Assembly: GCA_016764535.1 (NCBI GenBank)
Contig: JAESRR010000198.1
Span: 417-12,243, forward strand
DNA from: Cohaesibacteraceae bacterium
GTDB taxonomy: Bacteria > Pseudomonadota > Alphaproteobacteria > Rhizobiales > Cohaesibacteraceae
Length of the DNA: 11,827 nt
Reading direction: 5' to 3'
The translations under genes and the position numbers were made by a program. Position 1 is the first letter of the stretch; each line of letters begins with the position of its first letter. This document shows positions 7,095-11,827 of this stretch, piece by piece. The notes beneath the pieces were generated by a model, which saw only the letters and a program-made list of their open reading frames with translations, did no database searches and was not told the origin of the DNA.

Positions 7095-8357
7095 TCAAAG
7101 CCTTTCATCAAGGTTGAGATCACTGTCCCGATGGGTTTGTAGGAAGCCTGGTTCCACATGCGCAATAATATTTTTAAGCCGATCCTTATCAAGCGGAGCA
7201 TTGGCTGTACCATCAAGAATCAACTGCAATTGCAACAATGCTTCCTCAATCCTTTTTGTCTGGGCAGGCAAATAAACCACGGCTTTCAAGCTCTCCAGAC
7301 CAAACTCGATTATGGTTTCTTCTTCAGTAGAGAACTCTTCATATGGTTTTTCTCCGGCAGTATTGAGCGGCGTCACCAAAAGTGGCCAGCGTCCCTGTTG
7401 CCGCTCCTGCTCAACTGAACGGCAAGCGAGAACCTCATCATCATACAATGCCGGTTCATAACCATGATGTCGTAAAAATCCCTCCGCCACATCCTGCATC
7501 AGGATTAAATGATCTTCCGGATTTAGCCGGGGAATGGCGATGGTTTGGTCAGGGGCAAGAAAAGCGGCAAGGATGCATATCTCGCCGGACTCTTCCAGAG
7601 ATACAAAATAACGTCTCGTATCAGCCGGTACAGCAAGCGGCTCGCCACGCTCAAGACGATATTGAAATGCCTGCGGCAGCGAGCCGTTGGAAAACGCCAC
7701 ATTGGCAAACCGGGCTGATGTTTTTTCACACCCAAGCGCCTGGGCACCGGCGGAGTGGAACAACACATGCTCCATCACCCGTTTCGAGGCGCCCATCATC
7801 GATGCTGGATTTGCTGCCTTGTCTGTTGAAACGGTAAACAACCGACCTTTAAACCCGGTCTCCTTCAACCAACCGATCAAACGAGCCTGTTTGGTCAAAT
7901 TGGTTTCAAACATTTGCAACGTCGAGAATGGATCTTTTTCCGAGCGCACATGTTTCAGGGCTGCGAAATTCAGAACTGCATCATATCCGGGTTGGCTCTT
8001 TATAAAATGACCCATTGCCGCAGAACCATAGTCAATCGGCAAAGTCTGGAAATCGTTCAAAGTCCAGCGGTCCGGCTGGGAACGCATCTGGCGCACAAGT
8101 TCTGCAAGACCATTTTCATTGTGATCAACCACATGCAGGGCTGCAGGGCCGAACCCGGCGATCTGCATCAATGTGTGCGACCCAATTGATCCGGCTCCAC
8201 CAATCATCAAAATACGTTTGCCGCAGATTACAGCGTTCAATCGATCCGACTGGTCGGCAACATCTTTTGCAAACAGCGATATGTCACGGCCGGTCGCAAG
8301 TTTTTGCAATCCGCCGTCATTACTCTGTCGGGTCATCATCTTGTCACTGGACATCAT
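7095..8357 (-). CDS. FlaA1/CapD-type polysaccharide biosynthesis dehydratase (soluble form)
   Basis: This 420-residue protein is of the CapD/FlaA1/PseB group, which contains UDP-GlcNAc 4,6-dehydratases and C5-epimerases used for surface glycans. After an N-terminal stretch with TGRDISLF, the Rossmann motif GGAGSIG is at 53-59, the NAD-contact segment VVDHNENGL near 77 and NFAALKHV at about 130-137. STDKAANPASMMGASKR spans 177-193; this family replaces the usual SDR tyrosine with methionine ahead of the lysine. RFANVAFSNGSLPQAFQYRL and RRYFVSLEES follow, matching the family's conserved block. It lacks the membrane domains of full-length CapD proteins, so it should be cytoplasmic. The start (ATG 8357) has GGGAGA five bases upstream. 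The roughly 120 residues at the C terminus are less conserved to my eye. It forms a pair with the downstream SDR gene, and no transferase or flippase gene is nearby. Confidence 0.83.
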   Translation of the reverse strand: MMSSDKMMTRQSNDGGLQKLATGRDISLFAKDVADQSDRLNAVICGKRILMIGGAGSIGSHTLMQIAGFGPAALHVVDHNENGLAELVRQMRSQPDRWTLNDFQTLPIDYGSAAMGHFIKSQPGYDAVLNFAALKHVRSEKDPFSTLQMFETNLTKQARLIGWLKETGFKGRLFTVSTDKAANPASMMGASKRVMEHVLFHSAGAQALGCEKTSARFANVAFSNGSLPQAFQYRLERGEPLAVPADTRRYFVSLEESGEICILAAFLAPDQTIAIPRLNPEDHLILMQDVAEGFLRHHGYEPALYDDEVLACRSVEQERQQGRWPLLVTPLNTAGEKPYEEFSTEEETIIEFGLESLKAVVYLPAQTKRIEEALLQLQLILDGTANAPLDKDRLKNIIAHVEPGFLQTHRDSDLNLDERL

Positions 8358-8418
8358 GTATGTCTCCCATCAGCATCATTGTCACCTGATACAGGATAAC
8401 AAAATTGACAGCCAAACC

Positions 8419-9816
8419 CTATCTCAATCCATCCACACTGGAAGGTTCCACGCGCTCAAAACAATTGATCCGCGGACACAAACGACAACCCGGACCAATG
8501 CGGGCAATATTACCGCTGTCATTGAGATCCAAACCATCGAAATAGACAATCTTGCGCGCATGAATAATGTCACAGCCAAGGCCAATGGAAAAGTGCCGTT
8601 GCGGCGCGCCATAACGTGCTTCACCCTTTGTCACCGAACGGGCAATACAACAAAACGTGGTTTGATCGGGCATTTGCGACAGCTGCGCTGAAATCCGGCC
8701 AGCGTTTAAAAAAGCTGTGTAGACATTCCATTTGGGGCAGGCCCCGGTATGTCTGGGAATATGAATGCCTGAGAGAGAAAAGCGTTTGGATATATTACCT
8801 GCAATATCGGTGCGAATGAGGTGAAACGGTACACCCTGCGCGCCAGGTTTTTGAAGATTTGTAAATCTGTGACACACCTGCTCAAAACTGGTTCCATATT
8901 TGTGCGCCAAAAAATCAATATCATAGCGATGCAATTGTGCGTCATCCAGAAAAGCTTCATACGGCATCAACAATGCAGCAGCAAAATAGCTGGATAGTGC
9001 AGATCGTGCCAACGCATCTATTTTGGGATGGCCAAATTGCCCCCGCGAAACCAGCGCATCAATCTCGATAGAAGCAACGCGCAGTCCCAGATGTCTGGCG
9101 ACTGAAAACCGCCTTGTTGAGGGTGTAATTCCAGTGCGGAACCGCAGGATATCATCATCCGGCAGGCTCAAACTCAAATGTGGTTCGTCCCCGGCAACGG
9201 AGTAATCTTCAACCACCTCGACACCAAACACATTATACAGCCAGGATTCCATAGCGCGATCCGGACCATACTGGTCAAAATCCATCTCCATGCGCACACG
9301 ATCCGCCGCAAGTTCAAGGCTGGCAAAATAATTGGCCCGTTCCTGAATGAAATCAGAGACCGGTTCCAGTAGAGATCGGTGAGAAATCGGTTCATCTGCA
9401 TTGATCTGTGATACCGACGCTCCATCCAGGTTTCCGCCCGATTGGCGCATTTTCAATATCTGGTCATAAAGCTGAACAATGGTACGCGCGACAGTCGGGT
9501 TAGACGCCACAATGTCCTTTACATCCTGATTGGTGATATCGCTGTCAAGAAATGTGTCATCGCTGTAAACTTCCATAAGATCACCAGCGAGCCGCGCATC
9601 ATTATTTTCCTGAATATCTGCAACGTCAATATTGAAGATACCAGCCAGTTTTAACAGTATTTGTACCGTCAGATTACGCCGGTTATGTTCGATCAAATTG
9701 ACATAACTGGGTGAAACTCCCAGCAATACTGCCAGTTCTTTCTGTGACATCTTGCGGGCGCGGCGCAATCTGCGCACTTTGCCGCCAAACTGGATCTGAT
9801 CCGCTTTACCTGCCAC
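8419..9816 (-). CDS. ScfR-family acyl-CoA-responsive regulator (RamB/PrpR/PccR-like)
   Basis: This is a transcription factor of the short-chain fatty acyl-CoA regulator family, whose members control glyoxylate shunt or propionyl-CoA genes (465 residues from GTG 9816). An XRE-type helix-turn-helix spans about 11-66 (MSQKELAVLLGVSPSYVNLIEHNRRNLT). A middle region related to the ImmA/IrrE fold follows, in which I see no HExxH zinc site. The C-terminal domain carries C360 (HTGACPKW) and C444, C447 and C452 in CRLCPRINC. In M. tuberculosis PrpR such cysteines hold an Fe-S cluster. The frame extends to a TTG at 9837, but GTG 9816 has GGGAG six bases upstream and is preferred. It is divergent from a small gene and aceA, so aceA is its likely target. 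The intervening TTTACA repeats are likely operators. The two sugar genes follow after 61 bases. Confidence 0.86.
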   Translation of the reverse strand: MAGKADQIQFGGKVRRLRRARKMSQKELAVLLGVSPSYVNLIEHNRRNLTVQILLKLAGIFNIDVADIQENNDARLAGDLMEVYSDDTFLDSDITNQDVKDIVASNPTVARTIVQLYDQILKMRQSGGNLDGASVSQINADEPISHRSLLEPVSDFIQERANYFASLELAADRVRMEMDFDQYGPDRAMESWLYNVFGVEVVEDYSVAGDEPHLSLSLPDDDILRFRTGITPSTRRFSVARHLGLRVASIEIDALVSRGQFGHPKIDALARSALSSYFAAALLMPYEAFLDDAQLHRYDIDFLAHKYGTSFEQVCHRFTNLQKPGAQGVPFHLIRTDIAGNISKRFSLSGIHIPRHTGACPKWNVYTAFLNAGRISAQLSQMPDQTTFCCIARSVTKGEARYGAPQRHFSIGLGCDIIHARKIVYFDGLDLNDSGNIARIGPGCRLCPRINCFERVEPSSVDGLR

Positions 9817-9837
9817 CAAACGCTCCCGTCTAAACAA

Positions 9838-10011
9838 AATAATTTACACGATTTACAAAACCACAATACAATTTACAAATCACTTTACAACATGACATCT
9901 CGCCTGTCTGAATTCAATTGCATCCGGACCACAAATTTTACAATATGACGGAGTAGTCAATTATTTACAAATATTCAAGTCAACCAACATCAGGGAAATA
10001 ACGAGGACATT
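9838..10011. promoter_or_regulatory. Divergent regulatory region with six TTTACA elements (candidate ScfR operators)
   Basis: This AT-rich region separates the ScfR-like gene from the small gene and aceA. Six TTTACA elements all point the same way, starting at 9843, 9852, 9872, 9884, 9937 and 9964. The pair at 9872 and 9884 reads TTTACAAA-N4-TTTACAAC. As I recall, the R. sphaeroides ScfR regulator PccR uses TTTGCAAA-N4-TTTGCAAA, so this differs mainly by G to A. A minus-strand promoter fits as TTGTAT (9871-9866), 17 bases, TGTAAA (9848-9843), which would start the regulator mRNA near 9836, just before its GTG. For the plus strand, TACAAT (9939-9944) is a good -10, but the TTGCAT upstream is spaced only 15 bases. 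GAGG at 10003-10006 is the ribosome binding site of the small gene. Both promoters overlap the repeats. Confidence 0.62.
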
Positions 10012-10257
10012 ATGAGTGACATGGAACACACACAGATCGGACCTTCAGGACAGGAAACCGAGTGCATTACCATTGTTGCTCGCGATAGCGCGGCAGCAAC
10101 AAAAGAATTTCACAAACGTGGCCTGCAAAGGGCCGGATATTCAATTGCTTCCAAGGTCGTGCGTCATACTTTCGCGTTTATTGATGAGAACGGCATAAAC
10201 CAGTCGTTGTTTGGCGGCGAAACCGTCTACGCAGCGACCTACAGTCGCGCCATCTAG
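10012..10257 (+). CDS. Small protein of unknown function upstream of aceA
   Basis: This 81-residue protein has a good ribosome binding site (GAGG five bases before the ATG) and fills the space between the operator region and aceA. I cannot assign a function. The sequence reads as a compact alpha/beta fold: a hydrophilic N terminus, a strand ECITIVARD, a helix with AAATKEFHKRGLQ, a strand YSIASKVVRHTFAFI, then GINQSLFGGETVYAATYSR. There is no signal peptide, membrane segment or cysteine pair. From general memory, short proteins of similar make-up (AR-RGL-GY, then LF-GE--YAAT at the end) occur near aceA in other alphaproteobacteria, but I cannot verify this here. Its position directly behind the presumed ScfR operators suggests co-regulation with isocitrate lyase. 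A role as modulator of AceA or of the regulator is only a guess. Confidence 0.72.
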   Translation: MSDMEHTQIGPSGQETECITIVARDSAAATKEFHKRGLQRAGYSIASKVVRHTFAFIDENGINQSLFGGETVYAATYSRAI

Positions 10258-10265
10258 CGCTTTTT
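10247..10265 (+). terminator. Weak terminator-like hairpin at the end of the small gene
   Basis: A four-pair GCGC/GCGC stem (10247-10250 with 10257-10260) with a six-base loop is followed directly by TTTTT (10261-10265). It overlaps the stop codon of the small gene. The stem is very short for an intrinsic terminator, so at best it gives partial termination before aceA. Confidence 0.25.
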
Positions 10266-10280
10266 AATCGCAACAACTCC

Positions 10281-10317
10281 GGGGGTATTGGTCGGCCGGA
10301 CCCTGGCCGATACTCCC
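10281..10317 (+). promoter_or_regulatory. Imperfect 13-bp hairpin in the aceA leader
   Basis: GGGGGTAT (10281-10288) pairs with ATACTCCC (10310-10317) through eight contiguous pairs including one G-U. Inside, CGGCC (10293-10297) pairs with GGCCG (10305-10309) around the loop GGACCCT. A four-base bulge (TGGT) lies on the 5' side only. No T-run follows, so it is not a standard terminator. It may be a processing or mRNA-stability element, or part of a regulatory leader, since it lies 91 bases before the aceA start. The remainder of the gap (10318-10408) is A/C-rich, and I see no convincing promoter in it. Confidence 0.5.
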
Positions 10318-10408
10318 TCTCTTGCGTCAATCCCAAACTCAAATCACCAATCAATCCACCACATACGCATTCATTTGTGTGTGAGCACCAAAACTATGGA
10401 TCTAGACC

Positions 10409-11695
10409 ATGAACCAAATGGATCGTAATTTTTTCGCCGCCCCTGACTGGGCTCCCGATCGCTGGAAGAACATCTCTCGTGATTATACCCAAAAAGATAT
10501 TGATGAACTAAAGGGTTCATTGCCTATCGCCATGTCCCTGGCCGAAAACGGTGCCAAACGCTTGTGGGAACTCCTGCACAAGGAGGACTTTGTTCCCACC
10601 CTTGGTACATTCACCGGCAATCAGGCTGTTCAACAAATCAAGGCTGGTTTGAAAGCCATTTATCTTTCTGGCTGGCAGGTTGCAGCAGACGCCAATAATT
10701 CCGGCAACATGTATCCAGATCAAAGCCTCTATCCTGCCGACAGCGTTCCATCAGTAGTGAAGCGGATCAACCGCGCCCTGCAACGCGCCGATCAGATCCA
10801 GACCATGGAGCAGCGCCAGGGTATTGAGACAACCGATCTTGATTTCTTCGCACCGATTATTGCCGACGCCGAAGCCGGGTTTGGTGGTCAGCTAAACGCT
10901 TTTGAATTGATGAAAGCGATGATCGAAGCCGGTGCAGCAGCAGTACATTTTGAGGATCAACTAGCGTCAGAAAAGAAATGTGGCCATCTTGGCGGCAAAG
11001 TTCTGGTTCCAACCCAACAGTTTATTCGCACACTGAATGCAGCCCGCCTCGCTGCCGACATTTTGGATGTTCCAACACTGATCATGGCCCGGACCGACGC
11101 GGAAGCCGCGCGTCTTGTGACCAGTGACGTCGACGAACGTGACCGTCGTTTCCTCACCGGCGAACGCACATCGGAAGGCTTTTACCGGATGACCGGCGGT
11201 CTCGATTGTGCCATTGCCCGGGGCATCGCCTATGCACCCTATGCCGACCTTATCTGGTGTGAAACCTCAACCCCGGATCTGGCTCAGGCAAAACGATATG
11301 CCGAGGAAATCAGGAAAGTACATCCAGATCAAATGCTGGCCTATAATTGCTCGCCATCATTTAACTGGGCCAAACATCTAGGCGTTGATCAGATGAAGAA
11401 ATTCCAGGCCGAGCTTGGTGCCATGGGGTATAAATATCAGTTCATCACTCTCGCCGGGTTCCACAATACCAGTTACACCACGTTCAAGCTGGCACAGGAT
11501 TATGCGGAAGATGGCATGGCGGCCTATTCCCGTCTGCAACAGGCAGAGTTTGCGGCAGAAGCAACAGGCTTTTCGGCGACACGACACCAGCGTGAAGTTG
11601 GAACCAGCTATTTTGATGCGGTTTCCCTTGCCATCTCCCAGGGCCAGTCCGCAACAACTGCAATGAAAGATTCAACCGAAACAGCTCAGTTCTAA
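10409..11695 (+). CDS. aceA: Isocitrate lyase
   Basis: This is the glyoxylate-shunt enzyme that cleaves isocitrate to glyoxylate and succinate in the cytoplasm, allowing growth on acetate, fatty acids and other C2-yielding substrates. The 428-residue length fits the short bacterial type. The catalytic loop KKCGH is intact at 189-193 ([19 protein letters not shown]). Other family landmarks are [12 protein letters not shown] (about 85-96), [12 protein letters not shown] (about 149-160), AAAVHFEDQ (about 177-184), [12 protein letters not shown] and the late YNCSPSFNW. The ATG at 10409 has only a poor GGA upstream, and a second ATG follows at 10418, so the exact start is slightly uncertain. The gene follows the small unknown gene after a 151-base leader with a hairpin. 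It is probably controlled by the divergent ScfR-like regulator. The glyoxylate-shunt partner malate synthase is not in the window. Confidence 0.97.
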   Translation: MNQMDRNFFAAPDWAPDRWKNISRDYTQKDIDELKGSLPIAMSLAENGAKRLWELLHKEDFVPTLGTFTGNQAVQQIKAGLKAIYLSGWQVAADANNSGNMYPDQSLYPADSVPSVVKRINRALQRADQIQTMEQRQGIETTDLDFFAPIIADAEAGFGGQLNAFELMKAMIEAGAAAVHFEDQLASEKKCGHLGGKVLVPTQQFIRTLNAARLAADILDVPTLIMARTDAEAARLVTSDVDERDRRFLTGERTSEGFYRMTGGLDCAIARGIAYAPYADLIWCETSTPDLAQAKRYAEEIRKVHPDQMLAYNCSPSFNWAKHLGVDQMKKFQAELGAMGYKYQFITLAGFHNTSYTTFKLAQDYAEDGMAAYSRLQQAEFAAEATGFSATRHQREVGTSYFDAVSLAISQGQSATTAMKDSTETAQF

Positions 11696-11703
11696 AAGAA
11701 CTG
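11687..11703. repeat. Perfect inverted repeat across the aceA stop codon
   Basis: CAGTTCT (11687-11693) and AGAACTG (11697-11703) are perfect complements around an AAA loop. The aceA stop codon TAA starts at 11693 inside the structure. There is no T-run on the + side. It may be a 3' stability element or chance. Confidence 0.4.
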
Positions 11704-11720
11704 AAAAGAACAAAAGGAAT

Positions 11721-11779
11721 TGCCGCATCGGATTTACCGGATTGAGCGCGCCAGAATTTGTCAATCCGCCGATACGGCA
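11721..11779. repeat. Long imperfect inverted repeat downstream of aceA
   Basis: GCCGCATCGG (11722-11731) pairs with CCGATACGGC (11769-11778) with a single C/A mismatch, and the flanking T/A (11721/11779) also pairs. After an asymmetric internal loop (seven bases against one), GGATTGA (11739-11745) pairs perfectly with TCAATCC (11761-11767). The terminal loop is 15 bases. That is about 17 pairs across 59 bases, well above what chance usually gives. The single mismatch would become a G-U pair in a minus-strand transcript. It could be a structured 3' UTR, a small RNA domain or a REP-like palindromic unit. Confidence 0.55.
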
Positions 11780-11780
11780 T

Positions 11781-11798
11781 CTCTTCAGACCGGAAGAG
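11781..11798. repeat. Short perfect hairpin CTCTTC/GAAGAG
   Basis: CTCTTC (11781-11786) and GAAGAG (11793-11798) form six pairs around the loop AGACCG. It starts one base after the preceding inverted repeat, as the middle element of three consecutive stems after aceA. Confidence 0.4.
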
Positions 11799-11801
11799 CG
11801 A

Positions 11802-11827
11802 AGGGTCGTGCAATTATGCGCGGCCCT
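11802..11827 (+). terminator. Terminator-like 11-bp stem at the window edge
   Basis: AGGGTCGTGCA (11802-11812) pairs along its whole length with TGCGCGGCCCT (11817-11827) around a four-base ATTA loop. The two non-Watson-Crick pairs are both G-U on the plus strand and would be A/C mismatches on the minus strand, so a plus-strand RNA is favoured. Stem size and loop fit an intrinsic terminator for aceA or for a small RNA behind it. The window stops exactly at the end of the stem, so the T-run that would decide this cannot be seen. Confidence 0.5.

Noticed and set aside
7076..7216. Upstream in-frame extension of the SDR gene (start at 7216)
   Set aside because: It would overlap the coding end of the dehydratase gene by about 120 bases, and the added residues do not resemble any SDR N terminus. 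The ATG at 7075 has GGGAGA upstream.
9817..9837. TTG start at 9837 for the ScfR-like gene
   Set aside because: It lies at or before the predicted transcription start, has no ribosome binding site, and GTG 9816 has GGGAG at ideal spacing.
9838..9975. AT-rich TTTACA repeats as a replication origin or CRISPR-like array
   Set aside because: The elements are only 6-8 bases with irregular spacing, no DnaA-box consensus and no spacer units. A divergent promoter/operator reading explains them better.

Overview
The window looks like chromosomal DNA of an alphaproteobacterium with moderate GC content. The inference rests on the close family resemblance of the malonyl-CoA ligase (MatB), the short alphaproteobacterial-type isocitrate lyase next to a ScfR-family regulator, and a proteobacterial-type MntR. 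I would guess a marine Hyphomicrobiales-like or related lineage, but the sequence alone does not settle genus or order. There are no tRNA or rRNA genes, CRISPR arrays, transposases or integrases that I can recognise.

Layout. (1) 1-1287, + strand: the 3' part of matB, cut by the left edge. (2) 1303-5673, - strand: a tightly coupled four-gene operon, reading from right to left. It runs from a large exported di-haem cytochrome c peroxidase/MauG-type protein to a PhnD-type periplasmic binding protein, a PhnC-type ATPase and a PhnE-type permease. Every junction overlaps (TAATG, ATGA, ATGA). (3) 5761-6225, + strand: a divergent mntR gene whose six expected metal ligands are all present. The short divergent intergenic region carries a perfect 14-bp palindrome (TTAGCCATGGCTAA) placed over the predicted start of the peroxidase/transport operon. 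Its layout resembles the enterobacterial MntR box. (4) 6248-8357, - strand: two Rossmann-fold nucleotide-sugar enzymes, an SDR epimerase/dehydratase and a FlaA1/CapD-type soluble dehydratase. (5) 8419-9816, - strand: a ScfR-family (RamB/PrpR/PccR-like) acyl-CoA-responsive regulator with a C-terminal cysteine cluster. (6) 9838-10011: an AT-rich divergent regulatory region with six same-orientation TTTACA elements, two of them forming a TTTACAAA-N4-TTTACAAC pair. (7) 10012-10257 and 10409-11695, + strand: a small conserved-looking protein of unknown function and then aceA (isocitrate lyase), separated by a strong imperfect hairpin. (8) 11687-11827: a run of four inverted repeats after aceA. The last is an 11-bp stem with an ATTA loop ending exactly at the window edge.

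How the genes fit together. The right half is a two-carbon/short-chain acyl-CoA module: isocitrate lyase for the glyoxylate shunt, under a divergent regulator of the family that senses short-chain acyl-CoAs. The left-centre is the most unusual part. A manganese-type metalloregulator appears to control a periplasmic di-haem enzyme that is translationally coupled to a PhnDCE-like importer. This suggests a metal- or redox-related uptake system rather than ordinary phosphonate import. MatB (malonate activation) and the two sugar enzymes have no evident link to these systems.
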